From the NCBI RefSeq assembly GCF_032918005.1, contig NZ_CP136628.1:3271501-3335500 (forward strand): 64,000 nt of DNA, in the 5' to 3' direction. Position 1 is the first letter of the stretch, and each line of letters begins with the position of its first letter. This document shows positions 26,552 through 35,449 of the stretch, piece after piece. Origin of the DNA: Bradyrhizobium sp. NDS-1. Its GTDB lineage: Bacteria; Pseudomonadota; Alphaproteobacteria; Rhizobiales; Xanthobacteraceae. Position numbers and translations under genes: made by a program. Under the pieces are notes generated by a model. That model had not been told where the DNA came from, ran no database searches, and was given only the letters and a program-made list of their open reading frames with translations.

Positions 26552-26929
26552 ATGAGGATGATTCTGGCGGTTGCCGCGGTGCTCTATTCAGCCTCCGCGT
26601 TCGCGCAAGCCGACAAGCCACCGATGGTGGGGGACAAGCCGCTGGTGCAGGTCAAGCCCAAGGGAACCAAGGAGGCGGCGGCAAAGCCTGCTGCAGCGCC
26701 GAAGGGCAAGCCGCAGTCGATCGCCGTGCGGCTCCAGGCCTGCCTCGAGATCGACGACGGCACCAAGGATCGTCTCAATTGTTACGACGCCGTGATGCCG
26801 CCGGCCCCGAAGCCGAAGCCGGCGAAGGCCAAGGGCTACGCCGATTGCCGGTTCTTCAAGGAAGAGGACGAGCGGCTGACCTGCTACAACGGCTTCGCCG
26901 AGGCCATTCCGAAGCTGCCCAAGACCTGA
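26552..26929 (+). CDS. Small secreted protein with four conserved-looking cysteines
   Basis: The 125-residue protein has a signal peptide (MRMILAVAAVLYSASAFAQA). After a Lys/Ala/Pro-rich linker come two Cys-containing segments of the same type: RLQACLEIDDGTKDRLNCYDAV and DCRFFKEEDERLTCYNGF. The repeated C-x(11)-LxCY pattern suggests an internal duplication stabilised by two disulfides. Periplasmic function is unknown. ATG 26552 is chosen because it begins the signal peptide; AGAGAG lies upstream. Confidence 0.75.
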   Translation: MRMILAVAAVLYSASAFAQADKPPMVGDKPLVQVKPKGTKEAAAKPAAAPKGKPQSIAVRLQACLEIDDGTKDRLNCYDAVMPPAPKPKPAKAKGYADCRFFKEEDERLTCYNGFAEAIPKLPKT

Positions 26930-26989
26930 AGCAAGACCTGAAGCAGGCACGGCCACAGCCGCCCCGATCGCGCTGAGCAGCTTGCAGGC

Positions 26990-28306
26990 CTAGCGGCTCG
27001 AGGCGACGCGCGTCAGCGCCAACGCTGGCGTCGCCGCCATCTTCACCAGCACGTCCTTGAGCGGATCCCGCGTCCAGGCGCGGGTGACATAGTCGCGATG
27101 GGTGATGCCGTCGCCGGTCTCGACGAACACCACGCTGCCGGGCCGCAATGGTCCGTCCATGTCCTCGGCGACGCTGATGCCCTTTTGCCGCAGCATGCTC
27201 ATCAGCTCGCGGTCCCGCCGCGCGGTGTGGCGGGTGTAGGCGCTGACGAAGAAGCCGGAGCGGTGGCTCTCGATCCAGGATGCGAACTTGTCCATTTCGC
27301 CGTAGACGGCATCGAGCAGCACGACGCCGCGGACGCGGTCGCTGATGCCGCCGACTTCCAGGCTCCAGGCCGTCGGCAGGAAGCCGCCGCTGTAGCCGAC
27401 GATCACGATCGGCATGTTGGCGAAGGCGCGCGCGCTGGTGGGATCGCCGGTGACGCGAGCGAGGTGGTCGGCCGCTTCCGCCATGAAGCGCTTGAAGCCG
27501 CCCGGTTGCCAGAACTTGCCGGCGCTGGAATCGGCGGCATCGACCGCCATCTGCGGTGCAAGCAGCACGGCATTGGCGCCGGAATCGGTGATCTGCTTGG
27601 GCACGAGCTGACGATCACGCACGTCGCGCTCGAGCGTTGCGCCATTGCCGTGGAAGAACACCACGATCACCCCGGGCTTGCGCACGTCGAAATGCTCGGG
27701 CACGTGCATCAGCACGCGGCTGTCATTGTAGGTCTCGTCCTGCCAGAACACGCGACCGGAATAGCTGCGATGGCCACGGCGATCGCCCTTGGAGATGTTG
27801 AGGAAGGGCGCGTCGGAGGCGGGGTTGTTGCCGAAATAGGGAAAGGCCGACGATTTCATGCTGACGAGCGTCGTCAAATCGTCGCGTGGCGGACGCTTGT
27901 AGGGGACCTGCGGCTCCAGCGAAGCGACCTTGTAGGGGGCCTGCTCGGGCGCCTGCGGCTGCACGGCGCGCTTGGGCGAGAAGTCCGACATCTGCCGTTG
28001 CAGGAGACTTTCGCTCGCCGAGGGGAAGCGTTCCTTGAACTGCGGAGCAGGGAAGCGATCCTCGAACGTGTCGCCGCTTGCCACTTGGGGATGGGTTTTC
28101 GCGACGACCTGACTGCCTCCTTGGACATTGGCCTGCGAATTCGCCGCGAGCGCCGCCGGGTTCGGCGCCTTGCCGCATTGACCCAGTGACAGCGACATCG
28201 GCACCAAGGCTGAGATCAGGCCGATCTTGAGCGCACGACCGCGCCGACCGGACGGCGTCCGGCCGGCACGGCTGTCAGCTCTCATTTTCGGAACGGCCCC
28301 GACCAT
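26990..28306 (-). CDS. Alpha/beta-hydrolase-like protein with N-terminal membrane signal
   Basis: The 438-residue protein has a basic N-terminus and a hydrophobic segment (about 26-44) followed by a Cys, resembling but not matching a lipobox. A low-complexity region (about 50-140) leads to an alpha/beta-hydrolase-like fold: VIVVFFHGNG (oxyanion loop) and IVIVGYSGGFLPTAW (GxSxG-like elbow with Ser), then VVLLDAVYGEMDKF. A C-terminal His in GDGITHRDYV may complete the triad. It is probably anchored in the periplasm; the substrate is unknown. Confidence 0.72.
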   Translation of the reverse strand: MVGAVPKMRADSRAGRTPSGRRGRALKIGLISALVPMSLSLGQCGKAPNPAALAANSQANVQGGSQVVAKTHPQVASGDTFEDRFPAPQFKERFPSASESLLQRQMSDFSPKRAVQPQAPEQAPYKVASLEPQVPYKRPPRDDLTTLVSMKSSAFPYFGNNPASDAPFLNISKGDRRGHRSYSGRVFWQDETYNDSRVLMHVPEHFDVRKPGVIVVFFHGNGATLERDVRDRQLVPKQITDSGANAVLLAPQMAVDAADSSAGKFWQPGGFKRFMAEAADHLARVTGDPTSARAFANMPIVIVGYSGGFLPTAWSLEVGGISDRVRGVVLLDAVYGEMDKFASWIESHRSGFFVSAYTRHTARRDRELMSMLRQKGISVAEDMDGPLRPGSVVFVETGDGITHRDYVTRAWTRDPLKDVLVKMAATPALALTRVASSR

Positions 28307-28623
28307 CCACCCATGACCCCAAAGTCACGTCCATCGGCAATCTTTCGACAATTGAGCCGACTGGCGTTTAGGCGACGTTAAGCGTCCGGAGAAACTTCCC
28401 CACATCCGGAACGCTCAAAGGGACCACGCAATCGTGTCCTGATTGTGGGGGAGAGGGACGGGACTTCCCTGGGCAAACGCAGCTTTTTCGAGCGGGAGCG
28501 GGAAATGCGGTGCCCAAATACCTGTTTCGGCCGCCTCATTTAACCCTTGTTAACCCTGCTTGAATTGACTGGGCCAAACTGCACGATGCCCGCAAGGCAT
28601 GACGCCTGAGGTGAAGGACCCCG
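28307..28623. other. Divergent promoter region, no gene seen
   Basis: This spacer lies between the hydrolase and the permease. It contains TTTAACCCTTGTTAACCC near 28539-28555: two TTAAC half-sites spaced by six instead of seven bases, so not a canonical CtrA box. It also holds an imperfect inverted repeat, GCGTCCGGA/TCCGGAACGC, around 28383-28413. No open frame here looks genuine. Confidence 0.45.
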
Positions 28624-29991
28624 ATGACGGCATCAGATGCGGGCACCACACCCTGGACTCGCCGGCTGACCGGAAACGGGACCGGGGTCTCGGCCCTTGT
28701 CGCAACCGCCATCGTCGTGGCCGACATGATCGGGGTCGGCGTCTTCACCAGCCTCGGCTTCCAGGTCAAGGATATCCCGTCCGGCTTCTCGATCCTGCTG
28801 CTCTGGACCGTCGGTGGCATCGTCGCGTTGTGCGGGGTGTTCGCCTACAGCGAACTCGGGGCGATGTTTCCGCGCTCGAGCGGCGAGTACAATTTCCTCG
28901 GCCGTGCCTATCATCCGGCCTTCGGCTTTCTCGCCGGCTGGGTGTCGGCCACGGTGGGGTTTGCGGCGCCGGTCGCGCTCGCGGCGATGGCGTTCGGCGA
29001 ATATGCCAAATCGGTCCAGCCCGATCTGCCGCCGATCCCGCTCGCCATCGCTGTGGTGTGGCTGGTCTCGCTTGTGCAGCTGACCGGCGTCAGGCACTCC
29101 TCGACCTTCCAGCTGATCTCGACGATCATCAAGGTCGCGCTGATCGTCGCCTTCCTGGTCGCCGGTTTCGTCATCGGCGTGCCGCAACCGATCGCCTTCA
29201 CCCCGCAGCCGGGCGACATCGCCCACATCGTCAGCGCACCCTTCGCGATCGGGTTGGTCTTCGTGATGTACTCGTTCTCGGGCTGGAATGCCGCGACCTA
29301 CATCATCGGTGAGATGAACATGCCGCAGCGGAATCTGCCGCGCGCGATGCTCGCGGGCACGCTGATCGTGCTCGTCCTGTATGTCGCGCTGAACGCGGTG
29401 TTTCTCTACTCCACGCCGGTCGGCGAACTCGCCGGCCAGCTCGACGTCGCCAGCGTCGCCGGCAGCGCCATCTTCGGCGACTTCGGCGGCCGCATCGTCG
29501 GCGCGATGATCTGCGTCGGCCTGATCTCCTCGATCTCTGCGATGATGTGGATCGGCCCGCGCGTGATGATGACCATGGGGGAGGACATTCCCGCCTTGCG
29601 CGTCTTCTCGAAGCGATCGGCCAGCGGCGCGCCGGCCTATGCCATCCTGTTTCAGCTCGTCGTCGCCAATCTGCTGCTGTTCACGCGCAGCTTCGAGGCC
29701 GTGCTCGACTTCATCCAGTTCGCACTCTTGTTTTGCTCGTTTTTCACGGTCGCCGGCGTCATCAAGCTGCGCATCACCGATCCCGATTTGCCGCGGCCCT
29801 ATCGCACCTGGGGATACCCGTTCACGCCGCTCGTTTTCCTGCTCGTGACAGGGTTCATGATGTACTACCTGTTGACCGAGCGGCCGGTGCAGTCGCTCGC
29901 GGGGATGCTCGTCATGCTCTCGGGCCTGTTGATTTATGCTGTTTTCCGCAGGCGGCCGGTCGCCGCTGGCAATTCACACAATCGCGAATAG
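28624..29991 (+). CDS. APC family amino-acid permease
   Basis: The 455-residue integral membrane protein has about twelve transmembrane helices and the APC signature: ADMIGVGVFTSLGFQ in TM1 (unwound GxG segment), FAYSELGAMFPRSSGEYNFLGRAYHPAFGFLAGW after TM2, and FVMYSFSGWNAATYIIGEMNMPQRNLPRAM in TM6/loop. It probably imports amino acids or amines by proton symport. The downstream secreted-protein gene begins three bases after its stop, so the two are co-transcribed. Confidence 0.92.
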   Translation: MTASDAGTTPWTRRLTGNGTGVSALVATAIVVADMIGVGVFTSLGFQVKDIPSGFSILLLWTVGGIVALCGVFAYSELGAMFPRSSGEYNFLGRAYHPAFGFLAGWVSATVGFAAPVALAAMAFGEYAKSVQPDLPPIPLAIAVVWLVSLVQLTGVRHSSTFQLISTIIKVALIVAFLVAGFVIGVPQPIAFTPQPGDIAHIVSAPFAIGLVFVMYSFSGWNAATYIIGEMNMPQRNLPRAMLAGTLIVLVLYVALNAVFLYSTPVGELAGQLDVASVAGSAIFGDFGGRIVGAMICVGLISSISAMMWIGPRVMMTMGEDIPALRVFSKRSASGAPAYAILFQLVVANLLLFTRSFEAVLDFIQFALLFCSFFTVAGVIKLRITDPDLPRPYRTWGYPFTPLVFLLVTGFMMYYLLTERPVQSLAGMLVMLSGLLIYAVFRRRPVAAGNSHNRE

Positions 29992-29993
29992 AC

Positions 29994-31208
29994 ATGCTTC
30001 GACCCCTCAGAATTGCGGCCGCAGCTCTCGCCTTGCTGGCAGCGGCCGTCTCGTCCGCAAATGCCGCCGACGTGACCTTCGATGACACCGCGCGCTTCCT
30101 TGCGGGCATGCAGCCCTCGGCCGACTCGCCGCTGGTGCCGCTCACCAAGGAACCAGGCTGGCAGCGCCATGCAAAGTTCTTCGACGGCGCCTTCGCGCAG
30201 CTCGAACAGCGCCAGCTCTCGAAGATCCGCAATTGGGCCGACGTCAATCTCGCCGCGCCCCGGCCGACCATGTTCTACATGTTCAGCGGTCCCGATTTCC
30301 TCTACGCCAACACCTTCTATTCCAAGGCCAGCACCTACGTGCTCGGCGCGCTGGAGCCGGTCGGCGCCGTGCCCGATCTGACGCGGCTGCCGCGCGGCTC
30401 GGTCGGCGCTGCGCTCTACAATGTCGAGCGTTCGCTCGGCTCGATCCTGAGCTTCTCCTTCTTCATCACCAAACAGATGAAAGTCGACCTGCGCGCCAAT
30501 CAGGTCAACGGCACCTTGCCCATCCTCTATGTCTTCCTCGCGCGTTCCGGCAAGACGATCCGCAATGTCGAGATGGTCGCGCTCGACGACAAGGGCGGGG
30601 TTCATGTCGGCGACGACAATCCGGGACGGAGCGCGACGCGCGGCGTCCGCATCACCTTCGCCGGCAGCGATGGGGAAGCGCGCACGCTGTATTACTTCTC
30701 GACCGATCTTTCCAACTCCGGGGCGCGCGCGACCGGTTTCCTGAAATTCTGCGAGACGCTCGGGCCCGGCAACAGCCTGCTCAAGAGCGCGTCCTATTTG
30801 TTGCACTCCGGCAATTTCACCGTCGTGCGCGATTGGCTGCTCGCCAACAGTGCCACCATCATCCAGGACGATTCCGGCATTCCGCTTGCGAATTACAGCG
30901 CGCGGCAGTGGCAGTTCTTCCCGTTCGGCCGTTATCTCGGGCCAATCGACGAATTCCCCGGCCGCTACCAGGAACGCTATGCCCGGCTGTTCACGCGCGC
31001 CCAGCCGATCGATTTCGGTGTCGGCTATCGCTGGCGGATGCACGAATCGAATTTGCTGCTGTCGGTGAAGGTGCCGGGCAGCGAGACCGCGCCGGCCGCG
31101 GAGGCCAGCCCGGCTGCCGAGCCGGCGCCAAAGCCGCCACGTCCGAAGCGGTTGCGGCCGCCAGAATCGATCCCGCCGCAGTCCGGGCGCACCTTCTGGT
31201 TTCGCTAG
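29994..31208 (+). CDS. Secreted protein of unknown function, co-transcribed with the permease
   Basis: The 404-residue protein has a signal peptide (residues 1-24, ending ANA). The body contains SSFYMFSGPDFLYANTFY-like segments and a hydrophobic, aromatic-rich core with no motif I can assign. The C-terminal 40 residues are Ala/Pro-rich (PAPKPPRPKRLRPP) and probably disordered. The three-base spacing from the permease suggests a link to transport or sensing, but that is inference only. Confidence 0.78.
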   Translation: MLRPLRIAAAALALLAAAVSSANAADVTFDDTARFLAGMQPSADSPLVPLTKEPGWQRHAKFFDGAFAQLEQRQLSKIRNWADVNLAAPRPTMFYMFSGPDFLYANTFYSKASTYVLGALEPVGAVPDLTRLPRGSVGAALYNVERSLGSILSFSFFITKQMKVDLRANQVNGTLPILYVFLARSGKTIRNVEMVALDDKGGVHVGDDNPGRSATRGVRITFAGSDGEARTLYYFSTDLSNSGARATGFLKFCETLGPGNSLLKSASYLLHSGNFTVVRDWLLANSATIIQDDSGIPLANYSARQWQFFPFGRYLGPIDEFPGRYQERYARLFTRAQPIDFGVGYRWRMHESNLLLSVKVPGSETAPAAEASPAAEPAPKPPRPKRLRPPESIPPQSGRTFWFR

Positions 31209-31315
31209 GCCGTGAACTCAAGAATCGACCGGGCGGACAGCTCAAGGGCTTCCGCTGCGCCGATGAGATACGACCTAAGTTCCCAACAATATTGGTTCGC
31301 GCCTGCCTCCGCGGA

Positions 31316-32374
31316 TTACTTCCGCACGTGATGCTTGGTCGACGTCACCGTGCTCGCTGGCGGCGCGGGCGAGATGGAGAACGTCAGCCAGGTGTTCCAG
31401 CCGGACGGCCGATTTGCCGCGTCGAACTCTCCATAAGCTTTCACGTTCAAATAGCCCTGCATGTCTCCGACGGGAAACAGGTAGCCGAATTGCGGGCCGA
31501 TGCCCAGGACGCGCGAGCGGAATGGGCCGAGAATGGGGTGCTGACCGGAATCGTCGGTGATCTGCTGATAAGCATATCCAACGAAGCCCACGAACGCGTG
31601 CTTGGAGAGAAACTTGGACACGCCCCAGTCGAAATGAAAATCGATTCCGCTCTGGTACTGGGTGTCAGGGTTCTTGAAATTGTAGGTGAACCCGGCAACA
31701 CCGGAGAATTCCTGCCCGGTCGCGAGATCGAGATAGGTGTATCCGCCGCCGGCATCGATGGCGCCATGACCGAGGCCGGTGTTGGCCAGACGGGTCGATT
31801 GATAATCTCCGACGGGAATGTCGCCAGTCGCATACGTCATCCAGTTGTGAACGCCGTTGTGCCACTTCAGCGACATCACCGGATAGAGATCGCCGACGGA
31901 CACTAGCGTGTCGGAGAGACTGCCGGTTCGAGTCGAGCCGAACGGGCCGACGTTGGTGGTCAGCGTTCCGTCGATTCCGACGGCGCTCCGCGCGAATGTG
32001 CCGGTGAGACCCACGGCCAATTGTCCGCCCAGCACCGGCGTGCCGAACGTATAGCTCGGCGCCAGGATCAGGAGATCGGCTTGTGCGTTGAGGCTGGCGT
32101 TCAGGCTGACATTGACCGTCGCCGGAAGTCTGCCGGTCGAGATCTGCCGCGACGCGGCGACCCCGCCGGAGCCGCCGACGGAGGTATGATAATAGACGGT
32201 GCCGAGCGACCACCCTGGCATCATCGGCACGGCCGCCAGGCTGCCAAACTGGCCCGGAAGCCAGAACGAGATGCCGTTTTCGTCGGCGAGGGCCACCTGC
32301 GGAGAAAGCAAAGCAAGCGCGGCGGCAGCGAGAGCGCCACTCAGCCGACGCGCGGGTGCAGCATTGTGCGTCAT
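31316..32374 (-). CDS. Outer-membrane channel-like protein, phenol-degradation MetA family
   Basis: The 352-residue protein has a signal peptide (to about residue 30, ending ALA) and then an all-beta sequence with alternating aromatic residues ending strands, for example GWSLGTVYYHTSVGG, VGLTGTFARSAVG, AGGGYTYLDLATGQEFSGVAGFTYNFKNPDTQYQSGIDFHFDWG and VGFVGYAYQQ. This is the PF13557 pattern, found in putative hydrophobic-substrate channels. It lies next to the sulfatase genes on the same strand and may serve uptake of their substrate. Confidence 0.8.
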   Translation of the reverse strand: MTHNAAPARRLSGALAAAALALLSPQVALADENGISFWLPGQFGSLAAVPMMPGWSLGTVYYHTSVGGSGGVAASRQISTGRLPATVNVSLNASLNAQADLLILAPSYTFGTPVLGGQLAVGLTGTFARSAVGIDGTLTTNVGPFGSTRTGSLSDTLVSVGDLYPVMSLKWHNGVHNWMTYATGDIPVGDYQSTRLANTGLGHGAIDAGGGYTYLDLATGQEFSGVAGFTYNFKNPDTQYQSGIDFHFDWGVSKFLSKHAFVGFVGYAYQQITDDSGQHPILGPFRSRVLGIGPQFGYLFPVGDMQGYLNVKAYGEFDAANRPSGWNTWLTFSISPAPPASTVTSTKHHVRK

Positions 32375-32443
32375 GATTGCCGCCTCACAGCCAACTTGAT
32401 GAAGTCGAGCCGGGGCGAACCGGAGCTTCCGCCATGCGATTGC

Positions 32444-33028
32444 TCAATCCGACAATCCTCTCTTCAACATGGCCGCCTTGCGACCTTCTGCAGCTTCTTC
32501 GCTGTCGGCCTTCTTCATTTCCTTCAGCTCGATCGTCACCTGGCTGATCTTGCCGGAGAATTTGAACGGCACCTTGTAGGCTTCAGTTACGGGAGTACCC
32601 TCGTCAGCACCGACGTCCGCGCCCTCGTCAGCGGAGAAGCCGCAGCATTGCGTCCGATCGATCCGACCTGTGGCAACACTCTTTCCGTTGACGAAAAGCG
32701 TGCCCACGGCGCCCTTGCCGATTCCGCCGCCATCGTAGGCGAACTCGAAACGGATCGTAGACTTGCCGGCAGGTAACCCCTGCGGGGCAGATATCGTAAA
32801 TCGCTGGAGACCAAGGAAATTGTAGGTGTAGGTCGGTTTGCCGTCCTTCAGATACAAGCTCCAGCCGCCGAACCGGCCGGCCTGGGCGAGGATGGCACCG
32901 CTGGTTCCGGCCTTGGGAATTTCTACATCGGCGGTGATCACATGCGAGCGGTTCTTCGTGTTGATGAAGACGTTCTCCGACATGCCGAGCATGCCCTCAT
33001 GAACCGTCAACGAGGTGCGGCCCGCCAT
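32444..33028 (-). CDS. Detached C-terminal domain of an arylsulfatase
   Basis: The 194-residue product (starting MAGRTSLTVHEGMLGMSENV) matches what normally follows the catalytic domain in long bacterial arylsulfatases: ITADVEIPKAGTSGAILAQAGRFGGWSLYLKDGKPTYTYNFLG and IRFEFAYDGGGIGKGAVGTLFVNGKSVATGRI, a concanavalin/LamG-like beta sandwich. Here it is in a different frame from the catalytic part. Its ATG lies 22 bases before the end of the upstream gene, with AAGGAAG six to seven bases upstream, so it could be translated by coupling. A short out-of-frame deletion at the junction is the simplest origin. Confidence 0.7.
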   Translation of the reverse strand: MAGRTSLTVHEGMLGMSENVFINTKNRSHVITADVEIPKAGTSGAILAQAGRFGGWSLYLKDGKPTYTYNFLGLQRFTISAPQGLPAGKSTIRFEFAYDGGGIGKGAVGTLFVNGKSVATGRIDRTQCCGFSADEGADVGADEGTPVTEAYKVPFKFSGKISQVTIELKEMKKADSEEAAEGRKAAMLKRGLSD

Positions 33029-34809
33029 TTGACGGCTTCCTTGAGGAAGAGATCCTGAAGCTCTTTCAGCTTGTCCGGATTCTTTGCTGCCAGATCGTTC
33101 GTCAGGCTGAAGTCCGATCGCGTGTCGTACAGCTCCCAGATATCCTGCTCAAGCGGCCTGCGGTTCGTCGTTTCCCACGCTGCACGGTGAATCGTGCCGG
33201 CCAGCCAGCCGTCGCTGTAAATTGCGCGGTTGCCGAATATCTCGAAGTACTGGGTGGTATGCCGGCTCGCAGCGCCGGCGTTGCCAAAACTGTAAGCCAT
33301 GCTCACACCCTCGATCGGGGCTTGCGGCGTTCCATTCACGCTCTTCGGTTCGGGAATCTTCGTGGCTTCGAGGATCGTCGGCACGATATCGATGACGTGA
33401 TGCCACTGCGAGCGTACTTCACCCTTCGCCGCAATGCCCTTGGGCCAGTGAACGACCATGCCGTTGCGGGTGCCGCCATAGCTCGAAGCTACCTGCTTGG
33501 TCCACGTGAAGGGCGTGTCGCCAGCGACGGCCCAACCGGCAGCATAGTGACTATACGTCATCGGGCTGCCCAGTTCATCGTAGTGCTTGAGAATGTCCTG
33601 AACGCTCTCCTGCACGCTGTTGAAATAGGTCATCTCGTTGAACAGCCCGTTCATGCCGCCTTCTGCACTCGCGCCATTGTCGCCGACGATGTAGAAGACC
33701 AGGGTGTTGTCGAGTTGACCCGTCGCTTTGACGGCGTCGACGAGGCGGCCGATCTCGGTGTCGGCGTATTCGCCAAAGCCGGCGAACACCTCCATCTGGC
33801 GAGCGAACAGCTTCCTTTCGTCAGGGCTCAGCGCGGCCCAATCCTTGATGGCTTCCGGCTTGGGCGCGAGCTTCGTCCCCGACGGCACCACACCGAGCTT
33901 GATCTGGCGGGCCAGCGTCTCCTCACGCAGCTTGTCCCAGCCCTGATCGAACTTGCCCTTGTACTTCGCGATCCATTCTTTCGGCACGTGGTGCGGCGCA
34001 TGGGTAGCGCCCGGCGCGAAGTACATGAAGAACGGCTTATCGGGCGTCAGCGACTTCTGGTATTGCATCCAGTCGATCGCCTTGTTGGTCATGTCCGTCA
34101 TGAAGTTGTAGTTGGGATCCTTCGACGGCTCGACCTGCGTCATGCCGTCATAGATGAGGGGAGCCCATTGGTTGGTCTCGCCGCCCATGAAGCCGTAGAA
34201 CTTGTCGAAGCCCTGGCGGGTCGGCCAGCGATCGGTTGGCCCGGAGGGACTCACCTCCCATGCCGCCGTCTCGTGGTTCTTGCCGAAATGGGCGGTGCTG
34301 TAGCCGTTCAGTCTCAGCATCTCCGCGATCGTGGCAACGCTGTTGGGGCGCTGTCCGGTCTGCCCCGGAAAGGTCGTCGCGGTTTCCGCGATCGATCCAA
34401 AGTTGTTCATGTGATGGTTGCGGCCGCTCAACAGCGCAGAGCGAGTCGGCGAACAGAGCGCCGTGGTATGGAATTCGTTGTAGCGCAGCCCTTCATTCGC
34501 CAGCTTCTCCACCGTCGGCATGCGGATCGGACCGCCGAAGGCGCCGGACTGGCCGAAGCCCATGTCGTCGATCAGCACAATGAGCACGTTGGGTGCACCG
34601 ACAGGTGCCTTGACCTCGAAGCGTGGCGGCGGCGTTGCATTGCGGGCGTCGAAGACGGTGCTGTGCGGATATGACGGCTCGGGAATCGGCAGCACTGTGC
34701 GATCGGTCGGAAGCACGACCGCGGGTGGGGCAACCTGCTGGGCATTCGCCGGAATGGGCAGCAGCACGATCAAGGACAGCGCGGTGACCGCCGTCGTCAT
34801 ACGTCTCAT
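33007..34809 (-). CDS. Arylsulfatase catalytic domain, exported, prematurely ended
   Basis: The 600-residue protein has a signal peptide (residues 1-23). The sulfatase signature CSPTRSALLSGR (CxPxR, whose Cys must be converted to formylglycine) and metal ligands IDDMGFGQSG and GDNG are all present. It hydrolyses sulfate esters, probably in the periplasm. The chain stops at LKEAVKWRAAPR, where related enzymes continue about 25 more residues and then into the beta-sandwich encoded by the overlapping next reading frame. So the gene is split. GAGGTAGCC precedes the ATG. No formylglycine-generating enzyme is in the window. Confidence 0.9.
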   Translation of the reverse strand: MRRMTTAVTALSLIVLLPIPANAQQVAPPAVVLPTDRTVLPIPEPSYPHSTVFDARNATPPPRFEVKAPVGAPNVLIVLIDDMGFGQSGAFGGPIRMPTVEKLANEGLRYNEFHTTALCSPTRSALLSGRNHHMNNFGSIAETATTFPGQTGQRPNSVATIAEMLRLNGYSTAHFGKNHETAAWEVSPSGPTDRWPTRQGFDKFYGFMGGETNQWAPLIYDGMTQVEPSKDPNYNFMTDMTNKAIDWMQYQKSLTPDKPFFMYFAPGATHAPHHVPKEWIAKYKGKFDQGWDKLREETLARQIKLGVVPSGTKLAPKPEAIKDWAALSPDERKLFARQMEVFAGFGEYADTEIGRLVDAVKATGQLDNTLVFYIVGDNGASAEGGMNGLFNEMTYFNSVQESVQDILKHYDELGSPMTYSHYAAGWAVAGDTPFTWTKQVASSYGGTRNGMVVHWPKGIAAKGEVRSQWHHVIDIVPTILEATKIPEPKSVNGTPQAPIEGVSMAYSFGNAGAASRHTTQYFEIFGNRAIYSDGWLAGTIHRAAWETTNRRPLEQDIWELYDTRSDFSLTNDLAAKNPDKLKELQDLFLKEAVKWRAAPR

Positions 34810-34848
34810 GTCGGCTACCTCAGCGAAGGAGGAAAAATAGAAATCAAT

Positions 34849-34878
34849 TGATCAAATGGCGGGTGATCAAATGGCGGG
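34849..34878. repeat. Exact 15-base tandem duplication
   Basis: TGATCAAATGGCGGG occurs twice back to back (34849-34863 and 34864-34878), about 40 bases upstream of the arylsulfatase start. It may be a replication-slippage duplication in the promoter region. Confidence 0.7.
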
Positions 34879-34923
34879 GTGCGACCAGCGCATCCCGGAG
34901 TTCGACAACAGTTCGATGCGGTC

Positions 34924-35175
34924 TCAGCGCCGCCCGGCGCGATTGACCGGACCGCCGCGATTCATGGGGGTGCCCACCGCTCCAACTCCGGGGGTCACCA
35001 CGGCACGCGCGACCGGCCGCGGCCGTAGCACGACGCCGGGCCTGACGATGCATCCGACGGGATAATCGACATACTGGCAGTAGACGACCGCACCGGCCTG
35101 GTCTGTGCTCGCGGCTACGAAGCCGGCGACCAGTCCAGCTGTCAGCAGGGCAGACAATGCGATTGAGCGCTTCAT
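34924..35175 (-). CDS. Small secreted Val/Pro/Arg-rich protein
   Basis: The 83-residue protein has a clear signal peptide (MKRSIALSALLTAGLVAGFVAAS...AGA). The mature part of about 55 residues carries VVYCQYVDYPVGCIVRPG with two cysteines, then a basic Gly/Pro/Arg tail (RPVARAVVTPGVGAVGTP). Proteins of this kind are common in Bradyrhizobium, to my recollection, and have no known function. AGAGGACAC precedes the start. Confidence 0.7.
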   Translation of the reverse strand: MKRSIALSALLTAGLVAGFVAASTDQAGAVVYCQYVDYPVGCIVRPGVVLRPRPVARAVVTPGVGAVGTPMNRGGPVNRAGRR

Positions 35176-35250
35176 CCCGGTGTCCTCTATTGTTGATTGC
35201 CGAATTTACCCGATCGAACGACCGGCGTATTGAGCTGGATCAAGTGCTTC

Positions 35251-35266
35251 GATCACGATCGTGATC
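35251..35266. promoter_or_regulatory. 16-base perfect palindrome in a divergent promoter region
   Basis: GATCACGATCGTGATC lies between the small secreted protein (minus) and the octaheme cytochrome (plus). About one perfect 16-base palindrome is expected by chance in a window of this size, so the operator interpretation is weak. Confidence 0.3.
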
Positions 35267-35449
35267 CGAGGCATGATGATGCGCGAAGGAATTCGTTGGT
35301 GTCGGCCCTTCCTCATTGGGGAGCGCAGTGGAATGAGGCGAACCGTTGCGCGCAGCTCGATGCCAAATGATCCTGCAGACTTGACTCGCAGAGCCTGCAG
35401 CCGAAGATAGACAAGCCTATGCCGACCGGATGCAGATACCCGCATTTCG

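Noticed and set aside
28539..28555. TTAACCCTTGTTAACC as a CtrA box upstream of the permease
   Set aside because: Half-sites are separated by six bases instead of seven, so the canonical geometry is not met.
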